A stretch of 64,000 nucleotides of DNA from Streptomyces sp. NRRL F-5126 (GCF_000721265.1 NZ_JOFZ01000005.1:62001-126000), one strand, 5' to 3'; counted from the stretch's first letter, positions 47,192-56,539 are shown. Numbers and translations: made by a program. The notes: generated by a model from the sequence alone, not told the origin.

Positions 47192-48565
47192 ATGCCCATG
47201 GGTCACACGGCCACCGAGCAGGCCGGTTCAGGCGGCCTGACAGCTACCGAGCACCGCCTGGACAACGGTCTGCGCGTGGTGCTCTCCGAGGACCACCTGA
47301 CCCCGGTCGCCGCGGTCTGCCTGTGGTACGACGTCGGTTCCCGCCACGAAGTCAAGGGCCGTACAGGACTCGCCCACCTCTTCGAGCACCTCATGTTCCA
47401 GGGCTCGTCGCAGGTGAAGGGCAACGGCCACTTCGAGCTCGTGCAGGGCGCGGGCGGCTCCCTCAACGGCACCACGAGCTTCGAGCGCACCAACTACTTC
47501 GAGACGATGCCGGCCCACCAGCTCGAACTCGCGCTGTGGCTTGAGGCCGACCGGATGGGCTCGCTGCTGACCGCCCTCGACGAGGAGTCGATGGAGAACC
47601 AGCGCGACGTCGTCAAGAACGAGCGCCGCCAGCGCTACGACAACGTCCCCTACGGCACCGCGTTCGAACGCCTCACCGCGCTCGCCTACCCGGAGGGCCA
47701 CCCGTACCACCACACGCCCATCGGCTCGATGGCGGACCTGGACGCGGCGACCCTGGAGGACGCGCGCGCCTTCTTCCGCACGAACTACGCGCCGAACAAC
47801 GCGGTACTCGCGATCGTCGGGGACATCGACCCCGAGCAGACGCTCGCCTGGGTCGAGAAGTACTTCGGCTCCATCCCGTCCCACGACGGCAAGCAGCCGC
47901 CGCGCGACGGGTCCCTGCCGGACGTCATCGGCGAGGAGCTGCGCGAGGAGATCCAGGAGGAGGTCCCCGCCCGCGCGCTGATGGCCGCATACCGGCTGCC
48001 GCACGACGGCACGCGCGAGTGCGACGCGGCCGACCTCGCGCTGACCGTGCTGGGCGCCGGCGAGTCGTCCCGGCTGCACAACCGCCTGGTGCGCAGGGAC
48101 AGGACGGCCGTCGCCGCCGGGTTCGGCCTGCTGCGCCTGGCCGGCGCGCCGTCGCTGGGCTGGCTTGACGTCAAGACGTCGGCGGGGGTGGAGATCCCGA
48201 AGATCGAGGCCGCCGTCGACGAGGAACTCGCCCGCCTCGCCGAGGAGGGCCCGACGGCCGAGGAGATGGAGCGCGCGCAGGCGCAGCTCGAGCGCGAGTG
48301 GCTGGACCGGCTCGGCACCGTCGCCGACCGCGCCGACGAGCTGTGCAGGTACGCCGTCCTGTTCGGCGACCCGCAGCTGGCGCTGACCGCCGTGCAGCGC
48401 GTACTCGACATCACCGCCGACGAGGTCAAGGCCGTCGCCGCGGCCCGCCTGCGCCCCGACAACAGGGCCGTCCTGGTGTACGAGCCGCTGCCGGCCGAGG
48501 AAGACGCCGAGGGCGCGGCAGGCGCGGCCGGGCAGAGCGACGAGCAGGAAGGTGCGGCCAAGTGA
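47192..48565 (+). CDS. M16-family zinc metallopeptidase (catalytic partner)
   Basis: A 457-residue pitrilysin-like peptidase. The inverted zinc motif HLFEH occupies residues 62-66, and a downstream Glu region (ENQRDVVKNERRQ) supplies the third ligand. The second half is a non-catalytic M16 domain. No signal peptide is evident. ATG 47192 follows GAAGGGA; ATG 47198 is an alternative. Its stop overlaps the GTG of a second M16 gene, so the two are translated together and probably form a heterodimer. Confidence 0.92.
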   Translation: MPMGHTATEQAGSGGLTATEHRLDNGLRVVLSEDHLTPVAAVCLWYDVGSRHEVKGRTGLAHLFEHLMFQGSSQVKGNGHFELVQGAGGSLNGTTSFERTNYFETMPAHQLELALWLEADRMGSLLTALDEESMENQRDVVKNERRQRYDNVPYGTAFERLTALAYPEGHPYHHTPIGSMADLDAATLEDARAFFRTNYAPNNAVLAIVGDIDPEQTLAWVEKYFGSIPSHDGKQPPRDGSLPDVIGEELREEIQEEVPARALMAAYRLPHDGTRECDAADLALTVLGAGESSRLHNRLVRRDRTAVAAGFGLLRLAGAPSLGWLDVKTSAGVEIPKIEAAVDEELARLAEEGPTAEEMERAQAQLEREWLDRLGTVADRADELCRYAVLFGDPQLALTAVQRVLDITADEVKAVAAARLRPDNRAVLVYEPLPAEEDAEGAAGAAGQSDEQEGAAK

Positions 48566-49950
48566 CCGAGGCCACCGTGACCATGGACCTCCACCCGCGG
48601 CCGAACGCCGGCCGGGCCAAACCGTGGGCGTTTCCCGCGCCCGAGCGCGGCGCGCTGCCCAACGGCCTGACCGTGCTGCGCTGCGACCGCCCGGGCCAGC
48701 AGGTCGTCGCCGTCGAGGTGTGCCTCGACGCGCCCCTCGACGCCGAGCCGGAGGGCCTTGACGGCGTCGCCACGATCATGGCGCGCGCCCTGTCCGAGGG
48801 CACCGACAAGCTGAGCGCCGAGGAGTTCGCCGCCGAGCTGGAGCGCTGCGGCGCCACGCTCGACGCCCACGCGGACCACCCGGGCGTCAGGGTGTCGCTG
48901 GAGGTGCCGGTCAGGCGCCTGCCCAAGGCGCTCGGCCTGGTCGCCGACGCGCTGCGGGCACCCGCCTTCGCCCTGAGCGAGGTCGAGCGGCTCGTACGCA
49001 ACCGGCTCGACGAGATCCCGCACGAGACGGCCAACCCGGGCAGGCGCGCGGCCAAGCAGCTCTCCAGGGAGCTCTTCCCCGCGTCGCTGCGCATGTCCCG
49101 GCCCCGCCAGGGCACCGAGGAGACCGTCGCGCGCATCGACGCCGCGGGCGTACGCGCCTTCTACGAGGCGCACGTGCGTCCCGCCACGGCCACCGTGGTC
49201 GTCGTCGGCGACCTCGCGGGCATCGACGTGGACCAGGTGCTCGCCGAGACCCTCGGCGCCTGGACGGGCGACGCGGGCACCCCGCGCCCCGTGCCCGCCG
49301 TCACGGCGGACGACGCGGGCCGCGTGGTGATCGTGGACCGGCCGGGCGCCGTGCAGACGCAGCTCCTGATCGGCCGCGTCGGCCCGGACCGGCACGACCG
49401 CGTGTGGCCGGCGCAGGTGCTCGGCACCTACTGCCTCGGCGGCACGCTCACCTCGCGCCTCGACCGCGTCCTGCGCGAGGAGAAGGGCTACACGTACGGG
49501 GTGCGGGCCTTCGGGCAGGTGCTGCGCTCCTCCGCGGACGGCACGGGCGCCTCGCTGCTCGCGATCAGCGGATCCGTCGACACCGAGTCGACCGGGCCCG
49601 CCCTCGACGACCTGTGGAAGGTGCTGCGCACGCTCGCCGCCGAGGGGCTGACGGACGCGGAGCGCGACGTGGCCGTGCAGAACCTCGTGGGTGTCGCGCC
49701 GCTCAAGTACGAGACGGCCGCGTCCGTCGCGGGCACGCTCGCCGACCAGGTCGAGCAGCACCTGCCGGACGACTTCCAGGCCAGGCTGTACGCGCGCCTC
49801 GCCGAGACCGGCACCGTCGAGGCGACGGCCGCGGCCGTCGCGGCCTTCCCGGTCGACCGCCTGGTCACGGTGCTCGTCGGGGACGCCTCGCGGATCAAGG
49901 AGCCGGTCGAGGCCCTGGGCATCGGCCCTGTCGCTGTCGCCGGCGGCTGA
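48562..49950 (+). CDS. M16-family peptidase homologue lacking the zinc motif
   Basis: A 462-residue M16 homologue. Where the partner has HLFEH, this protein has DGVATIMARALSEGT, so it cannot bind catalytic zinc. It keeps an EKGYTYGVRAF segment, like the R/Y pair of the substrate-binding subunit in two-subunit M16B proteases. Its GTG start overlaps the partner's stop codon. It is best read as the non-catalytic subunit of a heterodimeric peptidase. Confidence 0.9.
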   Translation: MTEATVTMDLHPRPNAGRAKPWAFPAPERGALPNGLTVLRCDRPGQQVVAVEVCLDAPLDAEPEGLDGVATIMARALSEGTDKLSAEEFAAELERCGATLDAHADHPGVRVSLEVPVRRLPKALGLVADALRAPAFALSEVERLVRNRLDEIPHETANPGRRAAKQLSRELFPASLRMSRPRQGTEETVARIDAAGVRAFYEAHVRPATATVVVVGDLAGIDVDQVLAETLGAWTGDAGTPRPVPAVTADDAGRVVIVDRPGAVQTQLLIGRVGPDRHDRVWPAQVLGTYCLGGTLTSRLDRVLREEKGYTYGVRAFGQVLRSSADGTGASLLAISGSVDTESTGPALDDLWKVLRTLAAEGLTDAERDVAVQNLVGVAPLKYETAASVAGTLADQVEQHLPDDFQARLYARLAETGTVEATAAAVAAFPVDRLVTVLVGDASRIKEPVEALGIGPVAVAGG

Positions 49951-50138
49951 CGGGCGGGCCGTGCGCGCCCGGGCTCCCGGCCGCGCACGGCCCCGGCCTG
50001 CACCGTCCCGGTCGCACGCGCGGACCGTGGCCCACGTCACCGCCGGCGCCACGCGCGCCCACGGCAGTCCCGGCGCGCGAGTGCGAGGCGAAAACCGCGA
50101 CGCGCGCGTGAACGCGTACGGGTCCCTGGCACGCGAAC

Positions 50139-50178
50139 GGCCCCGCGCCGGGCACGCATGTGTGCCCGGCGCGGGGCC
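50139..50178. terminator. Bidirectional terminator between M16 genes and ptsH
   Basis: Perfect 17-bp arms (GGCCCCGCGCCGGGCAC and its complement) around a 6-base loop, between convergent genes. The remainder of 49951-50138 shows nothing recognisable. Confidence 0.8.
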
Positions 50179-50214
50179 GGTGTCCTCCCGGGCGCGCGCC
50201 CGCGCGCCGGAGCG

Positions 50215-50496
50215 TCAGACGGTCTCGGGCAGCTCGTCGAGGCCCTCGGCGACCAGCTTCGCCAGGCGGTCGAGCGCGATCTCGGCGCCGTCCGCGTCGG
50301 AGGCGAGCAGGATCTCCTCGCCGCCCTGGGCCCCCAGGCCGAGCACAGCCAGCATCGACGCGGCGTTGACGGGCGAGCCGCCCCCCTTGGCGATGGTCAC
50401 GGGCACGCCGGAAGCCGTCGCGGCGCGGACGAAGATGGAGGCGGGGCGGGCGTGCAAGCCCTCGGCCCAACCGACGTTGACACGGCGCTCAGCCAT
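50215..50496 (-). CDS. ptsH: Phosphocarrier protein HPr
   Basis: A 93-residue general phosphotransferase-system protein. The phosphorylated His15 sits in GLHARPAS, and the segment NAASMLAVLGLGA holds the usual regulatory-Ser region. It passes phosphate from enzyme I to sugar-specific EIIA domains; in Streptomyces the main use is N-acetylglucosamine uptake. ATG 50496 gives the conserved MAERRVNVGW start with GAAGGG upstream. A DasR-type operator lies 26 bp upstream. Confidence 0.96.
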   Translation of the reverse strand: MAERRVNVGWAEGLHARPASIFVRAATASGVPVTIAKGGGSPVNAASMLAVLGLGAQGGEEILLASDADGAEIALDRLAKLVAEGLDELPETV

Positions 50497-50521
50497 GGTG
50501 TTGCCCTTCAAATCTGACGCA

Positions 50522-50537
50522 GGTTGTCTAGACCAGT
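50522..50537. promoter_or_regulatory. DasR-responsive element (dre) of ptsH
   Basis: GGTTGTCTAGACCAGT matches the dre consensus A(G/C)TGGTCTAGACCA(G/C)T at 14 of 16 positions, including the whole GTCTAGACCA core. In S. coelicolor ptsH is a known target of the GlcNAc-responsive repressor DasR. Confidence 0.85.
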
Positions 50538-50576
50538 CTCTCACGCGTCGGCGGGGCCTCAGGGGACGGCCCGCCG

Positions 50577-50582
50577 TAGGCT
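50577..50582 (+). promoter_or_regulatory. -10-like TAGGCT, probable leaderless start at 50589
   Basis: TAGGCT ends 6 bases before ATG 50589. The intervening TTCGCC has no ribosome-binding potential. Confidence 0.45.
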
Positions 50583-50588
50583 TTCGCC

Positions 50589-53500
50589 ATGGAGAAACCC
50601 TCCGACGCCTACCCGGCGCACTGGGAAGCAGACGTGGTCCTGCGCGACGGCGGCACCGCGCGGATCCGGCCCATGACGCCCGGGGACGCGGGCCGGCTCG
50701 TCAGCTTCTACGAACAGGTCTCGGACGAGTCCAAGTACTACCGCTTCTTCGCGCCCTACCCCCGGCTTTCCGACCGCGACGTGCACCGCTTCACCCACCA
50801 CGACTACGTCGACCGGGTGGGACTCGCGATGACGGCGGGCGGCGAGATCATCGCGACCGTGCGCTACGACCGCATCGGCCCCGACGGGCGCGCCGCGTCG
50901 GGAGCGTCGGCCGACGAGGCCGAGGTCGCGTTCCTCGTCCAGGACGCGCACCAGGGCAGAGGGGTGGCGTCCGCGCTGCTCGAACACATCGCGGCCGTCG
51001 CGCGCGAGCGGGGCATCGGGCGGTTCGCGGCAGAGGTGCTGCCCAACAACCGCAAGATGATCAAGGTGTTCACGGACGCCGGGTTCACGCAGCGGCGCAG
51101 CTTCGAGGACGGCGCCGTGCGCCTGACGCTCGACCTCGAACCCACCGAGCAGTCCCTGGCCGTCCAGCGCGGCCGCGAGCAGCGCGCGGAGGCGCGCTCG
51201 GTGCAGCGGCTGCTCGCGCCCGGGTCCGTCGCCGTCGTCGGCGTGGGGCGCGAGGAGGGCGGGGTCGGGCGCAGCCTGCTGCGCAACCTCGTCGCCGGAG
51301 GCTTCGCCGGGCGCCTGTACGCGGTGAACGCGGCGTTCGCGCCCGGCGTCACGGAGATCGACGGGGCGCCGGCCGCGCGTTCCGTCGGGGAACTGCCGCG
51401 TCCCGTGGACCTCGCCGTCGTCGCCGTACCGGCGGAGCGCGTGCCCGAGGTGGTGGAGGACTGCGGCGAGCACGGCGTGCAGGGGCTCGTGGTGGTGTCG
51501 GCCGGGTACGCGGAGAGCGGCCCCGAGGGCAGGGCGCGCCAGCGGGAACTCGTACGCAGGGCGCGCACGTACGGGATGCGCGTCATCGGGCCCAACGCGT
51601 TCGGGATCGTCAACACGGCTGACGCCGTCCGCCTGAACGCCTCCCTCGCGCCGGAGCCGCCCGCGCAGGGGCGCGTCGGCCTGTTCACCCAGTCGGGGGC
51701 GATCGGGATCGCCCTCCTCGCCGGACTGCACCGGCGGGGCACGGGCCTGTCGTCGTTCATCTCGGCGGGCAACAGGGCGGACGTTTCGGGCAACGACTTC
51801 CTGCAGTACTGCTACGAGGACCCGGACACGGACGTCGTGCTCATGTACCTCGAATCCATCGGCAACCCGCGGAAGTTCACGCGCCTGGCGCGGCGCACGG
51901 CCGCTCAGAAGCCGGTCGTGGTGGTCAAGGGCGCGCGCCACAGCGGGACCATGCCGCAGGGGCACGCGGTCCCCGCGATCCGCGTCCCCGACGCGACGGT
52001 CTCGGCGCTGCTGCGCCAGGCGGGCGTGGTACGGGCGGGCACGGTCACGGAACTCGTCGACGCGGGCATCCTGCTCGCCGGCCAGCCGCTGCCCGCGGGC
52101 CCGCGCGTCGCGATTCTCGGCAACTCCGAGTCGCTCGGCCTGCTGACGTACGACGCGTGCCTCACGGAGGGGCTGCGTCCGCTGCCGCCGCGCGATCTGA
52201 CGACGTCGGCCACGGCGGACGACTTCCGCACGGCGCTCGAACAGGCGCTGCACGACCCCGGCTGCGACGCGGTGGTGGTCACGGCGATCCCGGGCGTCGC
52301 CGCGGACACCCGCGCGGCGGGCGACGCCCTGGCGTCGGCGCTGCGGGCCGCGGCGGCCGCGTCCCCGGCGAAGCCGGTCGCCGTGGTGTACGTCGAGATC
52401 GGCGGCCTGGCCAAGGCCCTGTCCGCGGCGGCAGGCACGGCCCCGCGCCCGCCCGCCGATTCGTCCGCCCCGGGCGGCAGGTCCGTGCCCGCAGGCGGCG
52501 GCCGCGGCGATCCGCACTCCGGAGTGCCGGACCGCGGCGTCCACACCGGCCGGGCGAGTGGCCCGGCCGCTGCCGAAGCCGGCGTGCGGGAGCGTGGCGC
52601 CCCCCGGCCTGCGGGCCCCGGCGCGGCGGCCGGAGCGAGTGGCGGTGCGGCACCCGACGTGGGCGGCGGTACCGCAGGGCGGGATGCCGACAGCGGCGCC
52701 GGCGCGCACGGCCCCAGCGCTCCGGTCGCTGCCGGGTCCGGCGCCGCATCCGCCGGACCCTCGACGCCGGCGGGCAGCAGGGCGGTGCCTGCGGGCCACG
52801 GCCGAGGCGAACCGCGTCCCGGCGGGCCGGAACCTGGCGGGCACGGTGACGCCGACCGGTCGGAGCCGGGCGCCGCAGGGGACAGCGGCGCACCGGCCGG
52901 GCCCGGCCGCGCACCTCGGGCGGGCGGCCCGGCCCCTGGCGGCGGTGCACCCGTGGGCGGCGACGGGGGGCCCGGAGGGGCCCAAGGCCGGCGGGAGGCC
53001 GCGCACGCTTCGCGTGCGCGGATCCCCGCCTACCCCGCCGCCGAGCGCGCCGTGCGCGCGCTTGCCGTGGCCGTGGAGTACGGGCGGTGGCGGCGCGAGG
53101 CCGCGGAGGCCGGGCGCGTTCCCGCCTACGAGGACATCGACGAGGCGGCCGCGGGCGCCCTCGTCGAGCGTGCGCTCGGCCGGGCGGCCAAGCCGCACGG
53201 CGTCGCCCTGACCGACGGCGAGTGCCGCGCGCTCCTGGGCCACTACGGCATCCACGTGCGGGCCACCCGCCCCGCCCCCGGCGCCGACGAGGCGGCAGAG
53301 GCGGCGCACGAACTCGGCTACCCCGTGGCGCTCAAGACCACCGCGCCGCACCTGCGCCACCGCGCCGACCTCGGCGGCGTACGGCTCGGCCTCGGCGACG
53401 AGGCGCAGCTGCGCGCCGCCTACCGGGAGCTGACCGGCGCGCTCGGCGGGCCCGCCGAACTGCGCCCCGTCGTGCAGACGATGGCGCCGCGCGGCGTCGA

Positions 53501-53885
53501 CACCGTCGTCAGGGCCGCGATCGACCCCGCCGCGGGAGCCGTGCTCTCCTTCGGCCTCGCCGGCGCACCGTCCGAGCTGCTCGGCGACCTGGGCCACCGC
53601 CTCGTCCCCGCGACCGACCGTGACGTCGCCGGGCTGATCCGCTCCATCAGGGCCGCGCCGCTCCTGTTCGGCTGGCGCGGCGCGGACCCGGCGGACACCG
53701 ATGCGCTCGCGGAGCTGCTGCTGCGCGTGTCACGGCTGGTGGACGACCACCCCGAGATCGTCGCGCTCTCCCTCGAGCCGGTCGTGGTGGCCACGCGCGG
53801 CCTGTCCGTCCTCGACGCGCAGGTGCGCCTCGCGCCGCCGCCCGCACTCGACGACCTCGGCCCGAGGCGGCTGCCCAACTACTGA
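50589..53885 (+). CDS. GNAT acetyltransferase fused to acyl-CoA synthetase (ADP-forming) domains
   Basis: A 1098-residue fusion. Residues about 14-178 form a GNAT acetyltransferase (acetyl-CoA loop in VQDAHQGRGVASALL). Residues about 190-600 are CoA-binding and succinyl-CoA-ligase-like domains (SVAVVGVGREEGGVGRSLLR, LFTQSGAIGIALLAG). Residues about 815-1098 are an ATP-grasp domain. Related proteins acetylate acetyl-CoA synthetases and other targets. Residues about 615-810 are an unusually long Gly/Ala/Pro-rich linker lacking any domain. The ATG follows a TAGGCT box by 6 bases. Confidence 0.92.
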   Translation: MEKPSDAYPAHWEADVVLRDGGTARIRPMTPGDAGRLVSFYEQVSDESKYYRFFAPYPRLSDRDVHRFTHHDYVDRVGLAMTAGGEIIATVRYDRIGPDGRAASGASADEAEVAFLVQDAHQGRGVASALLEHIAAVARERGIGRFAAEVLPNNRKMIKVFTDAGFTQRRSFEDGAVRLTLDLEPTEQSLAVQRGREQRAEARSVQRLLAPGSVAVVGVGREEGGVGRSLLRNLVAGGFAGRLYAVNAAFAPGVTEIDGAPAARSVGELPRPVDLAVVAVPAERVPEVVEDCGEHGVQGLVVVSAGYAESGPEGRARQRELVRRARTYGMRVIGPNAFGIVNTADAVRLNASLAPEPPAQGRVGLFTQSGAIGIALLAGLHRRGTGLSSFISAGNRADVSGNDFLQYCYEDPDTDVVLMYLESIGNPRKFTRLARRTAAQKPVVVVKGARHSGTMPQGHAVPAIRVPDATVSALLRQAGVVRAGTVTELVDAGILLAGQPLPAGPRVAILGNSESLGLLTYDACLTEGLRPLPPRDLTTSATADDFRTALEQALHDPGCDAVVVTAIPGVAADTRAAGDALASALRAAAAASPAKPVAVVYVEIGGLAKALSAAAGTAPRPPADSSAPGGRSVPAGGGRGDPHSGVPDRGVHTGRASGPAAAEAGVRERGAPRPAGPGAAAGASGGAAPDVGGGTAGRDADSGAGAHGPSAPVAAGSGAASAGPSTPAGSRAVPAGHGRGEPRPGGPEPGGHGDADRSEPGAAGDSGAPAGPGRAPRAGGPAPGGGAPVGGDGGPGGAQGRREAAHASRARIPAYPAAERAVRALAVAVEYGRWRREAAEAGRVPAYEDIDEAAAGALVERALGRAAKPHGVALTDGECRALLGHYGIHVRATRPAPGADEAAEAAHELGYPVALKTTAPHLRHRADLGGVRLGLGDEAQLRAAYRELTGALGGPAELRPVVQTMAPRGVDTVVRAAIDPAAGAVLSFGLAGAPSELLGDLGHRLVPATDRDVAGLIRSIRAAPLLFGWRGADPADTDALAELLLRVSRLVDDHPEIVALSLEPVVVATRGLSVLDAQVRLAPPPALDDLGPRRLPNY

Positions 53886-53964
53886 TCCGGCCCCCGCTCC
53901 GGTCCGGGCGAGCCGCGCCGATCCCGGCCGCCGCGCGGGTGCCCGGCCGCCCGTCCGGCCCCCG

Positions 53965-53970
53965 TAGGAT
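53965..53970 (+). promoter_or_regulatory. -10-like TAGGAT, probable leaderless start at 53978
   Basis: TAGGAT ends 7 bases before ATG 53978 and only GGGCCCC lies in between. Confidence 0.45.
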
Positions 53971-53977
53971 GGGCCCC

Positions 53978-54574
53978 ATGGCGAAGAGCGGCATCACGAC
54001 CCAGGGCCTGCGTACGGCGATCGAGCGCAGCGGCTACTACCCCGCGCTCGTGGCCGAGGCGGTGGAGGCCGCCGTCGGCGGTGAGCGGATCGCGTCGTTC
54101 CTGGTGCACCAGGAGACCACGTTCGACGCCAACGAGGTCCGCCGCCACGTCACCGTCCTCGTCCTGACCGAGCACCGCTTCATCGTCAGCCACACCGACG
54201 AGCAGGCCGCCGACTCCGGCTCGCCCACGCCGTACGCCACGACGTCGACCGAGTCCGTCAAGCGTGACCGGATCTCGTCCGTCGTGGTCAGCCGCGTCGT
54301 CGCCAACCCCGAGTCGTACACTCCCGGCGCCCTGCCCCGCGAGGTCGTCCTCACGATCGGCTGGGGCGCCGTCTCCCGCATCGACCTGGAGCCCGCAGCC
54401 TGCGGTGACCCCGACTGCGAGGCCGACCACGGCTACACGGGCAACTCCACCGCCGACGACCTCAGCCTCAGGGTCAGCGAGGCGGGCGACGGGATCGACG
54501 CCGTCCGCGAGACCCTCAGCTTCGCGCAGGCGCTCTCGGAGGCCACGGCGACACCGTCGGCCGGCCGCGCATGA
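53978..54574 (+). CDS. DUF5998 family protein
   Basis: A 198-residue cytoplasmic protein of an actinobacterial family of unknown function, annotated DUF5998. It opens MAKSGITTQGLRTAIERSGYYP and carries a CGDPDCEADHGYTG segment (about 147-160), whose Cys, Asp and His residues could bind a metal. It is translationally coupled to the phosphodiesterase gene that follows (ATGA overlap), so the two products probably act in one pathway. Confidence 0.8.
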   Translation: MAKSGITTQGLRTAIERSGYYPALVAEAVEAAVGGERIASFLVHQETTFDANEVRRHVTVLVLTEHRFIVSHTDEQAADSGSPTPYATTSTESVKRDRISSVVVSRVVANPESYTPGALPREVVLTIGWGAVSRIDLEPAACGDPDCEADHGYTGNSTADDLSLRVSEAGDGIDAVRETLSFAQALSEATATPSAGRA

Positions 54575-55803
54575 CCGACGGCGCCGACTGGTACGGGGCC
54601 GCGCCCCCGCGCCTCGACGAGGGCCGCCTGGACGGGGGCCGCCTCGACCCGGCCCGCGCCCCCGTCCCCGAGTACGGCAAGGGTTCGCTCGCCGACCTGC
54701 TGCCCACCCTCGCGGCGGGCCAGGGCGTGCCCGGCTTCGCCGCCGCCATACCCGAACTCGCCCCGGCCGACCGCAACTGCGTCTTCCTGATCGACGGCCT
54801 CGGCTGGGAGCAGATCAGGGCGCACGCCGACGAGGCGCCGTTCCTCGCCTCCCTGCTGGGTTCCTCCAGAGGCGGCACGGGCCGCCCCATCACGGCGGGC
54901 TTCCCCGCCACGACCGCCACCTCCCTCGCCTCCGTCGGCACCGGGACCGTGCCCGCCGACCACGGCCTGCTCGGGTACACGGTGCGCGACCCGGCCACGG
55001 GCGCGCTGATGAACCAGCTGCGCTGGAAGCCCTGGACGGACCCGCACGCGTGGCAGCCGCACGCCACGGTCTTCCGGCTGGCGCACGAGGCCGGCGTGCA
55101 CACCGCGCAGGTGTCGTCCCCGGCGTTCGCCGACACGCCCCTGACCCGGGTCGCCCTGAGCGGTGGCACGTTCCACGGCAGGCTGGGCGGCGAGGACAGG
55201 ATGGACCTCGCCGCCGAGCAACTCGCCGCGGGTGACAGGTCGCTGGTCTACACGTACTACAGCGAGGTCGACGGCAACGGCCACCGCTTCGGCGTCGACT
55301 CCGACGCGTGGCGCGGCCAGCTGATGTACGCCGACCGCCTGGCGCAGCGCCTCGCCGAGCAACTCCCGCCGCGCTGCGCGCTGTACGTCACCGCTGACCA
55401 CGGCATGATCGACATCCCGTTCGACGAGGAGTCCCGCATCGACTTCGACGAGGACTGGGCGCTGCGCGCGGGGGTCGCCCTCCTCGGCGGCGAGGGCAGG
55501 GCGCGCCACGTCTACGCGGTGCCGGGCGCCGCGGCCGACGTCCTGGCCGTCTGGCAGGACGTGCTGGGCGAGCAGTTCTGGGTGGCGAGCCGCGACGAGG
55601 CCGTCGCCGCCGGCTGGTTCGGCCCGCCCGGCGCGGTGGAGGCCCGCACGCACGGGCGGATCGGCGACGTGGTCGCGGCCGCGCGCGACGACGTGGTGGT
55701 CACGGCGTCCGTGGCCGAGCCGCGCGAGTCGGTGATGGTCGGCATGCACGGCTCGATGACCCCCGTGGAACAGCTCGTACCCCTCATCGAAGTACGCTCC
55801 TAG
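54571..55803 (+). CDS. Alkaline phosphatase-superfamily nucleotide pyrophosphatase/phosphodiesterase
   Basis: A 410-residue predicted metal-dependent phosphodiesterase of the NPP type. The metal-binding Asp lies in NCVFLIDGLGWEQI (about 70-83). The nucleophilic Thr lies in AGFPATTATSLASVGTG (about 110-126). Later ligands are in DGNGHRFG and TADHGMIDI. No signal peptide is visible, so it is probably cytoplasmic. It overlaps the DUF5998 gene by 4 bases. Substrate unknown; nucleotide sugars or dinucleotides are typical of the family. Confidence 0.88.
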   Translation: MTDGADWYGAAPPRLDEGRLDGGRLDPARAPVPEYGKGSLADLLPTLAAGQGVPGFAAAIPELAPADRNCVFLIDGLGWEQIRAHADEAPFLASLLGSSRGGTGRPITAGFPATTATSLASVGTGTVPADHGLLGYTVRDPATGALMNQLRWKPWTDPHAWQPHATVFRLAHEAGVHTAQVSSPAFADTPLTRVALSGGTFHGRLGGEDRMDLAAEQLAAGDRSLVYTYYSEVDGNGHRFGVDSDAWRGQLMYADRLAQRLAEQLPPRCALYVTADHGMIDIPFDEESRIDFDEDWALRAGVALLGGEGRARHVYAVPGAAADVLAVWQDVLGEQFWVASRDEAVAAGWFGPPGAVEARTHGRIGDVVAAARDDVVVTASVAEPRESVMVGMHGSMTPVEQLVPLIEVRS

Positions 55804-55830
55804 CGCCGCACACGCACGCACGCACCTATC

Positions 55831-55865
55831 CGCACCCACGTACCCGCACCCACGTACCCGCACCC
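55831..55865. repeat. 14-bp tandem repeat upstream of tdk
   Basis: CGCACCCACGTACC occurs twice in direct succession (55831-55844, 55845-55858), followed by a partial third copy. A CGCA-rich run precedes it. It could be a slippage-prone repeat in the tdk leader. Confidence 0.8.
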
Positions 55866-55888
55866 GATCGAAAGGGTTCCGTCCCGTC

Positions 55889-56539
55889 ATGCCTGAGCTG
55901 GTGTTCTTCTGCGGAACGATGGACTGCGGCAAGAGCACGCTGGCTCTCCAGATCGTGCACAACCGCTCCGCCCGCGGCTTGCAGGGCGTGGTCTTCGCGC
56001 GTGACGACCGGGCCGGGCAGGGCAAGATCTCCTCCAGGCTCGGCCTGGTGGCCGACGCGGTGGAGGCGGTCGCGGAGCTCGACCTGTACGGGCACGTCGT
56101 CGACGTGATCACGAAGGGCGGCCGGGCCGACTACGCCGTCGTGGACGAGGCGCAGTTCCTGCTGCCCGGCCAGATCGACCAGCTGGCACGCGTCGTGGAC
56201 GACCTGGAGATCGACGTCTTCGCGTTCGGTATCACCACCGACTTCCGCACCCGGCTCTTTCCCGGCTCGCAGCGGCTGATCGAGCTCGCGGACCGGATAG
56301 AGGCGCTCCAGGTGGAGGCGATGTGCTGGTGCGGGGCTCGTGCCACGCACAACGCCCGCACGGTGGGTGGCGAGATGGTGGTGGAAGGCGAGCAGGTCGT
56401 CGTCGGCGATGTGCACGGCCCTGCCGCGGAGGTCGGCTACGAGGTGCTGTGCCGGCGCCACCACCGCCGGCGCATGACGAGCGCTTCGGCCCGCGCAGGC
56501 GCGCTCTCGCCGGACGTCCTGCCCATCGCCTCGCACTGA
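55889..56539 (+). CDS. tdk: Thymidine kinase (type II)
   Basis: A 216-residue enzyme that phosphorylates thymidine in the salvage pathway. The P-loop reads GTMDCGKST (about 9-17), the catalytic Glu lies in VVDEAQFL, and the lasso region has FGITTDFRTRLF. A zinc site is suggested by CWCGARATHN and CRRHH. ATG 55889 follows GAAAGGG. It lies downstream of the phosphodiesterase, separated by the tandem repeat, and ends at a strong hairpin. Confidence 0.93.
   Translation: MPELVFFCGTMDCGKSTLALQIVHNRSARGLQGVVFARDDRAGQGKISSRLGLVADAVEAVAELDLYGHVVDVITKGGRADYAVVDEAQFLLPGQIDQLARVVDDLEIDVFAFGITTDFRTRLFPGSQRLIELADRIEALQVEAMCWCGARATHNARTVGGEMVVEGEQVVVGDVHGPAAEVGYEVLCRRHHRRRMTSASARAGALSPDVLPIASH

Noticed and set aside
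50559..53597. A 1012-codon minus-strand open frame opposite the GNAT/acyl-CoA synthetase gene
   Set aside because: The plus strand encodes clear GNAT, CoA-binding and ATP-grasp motifs; the antisense frame is compositionally artificial.
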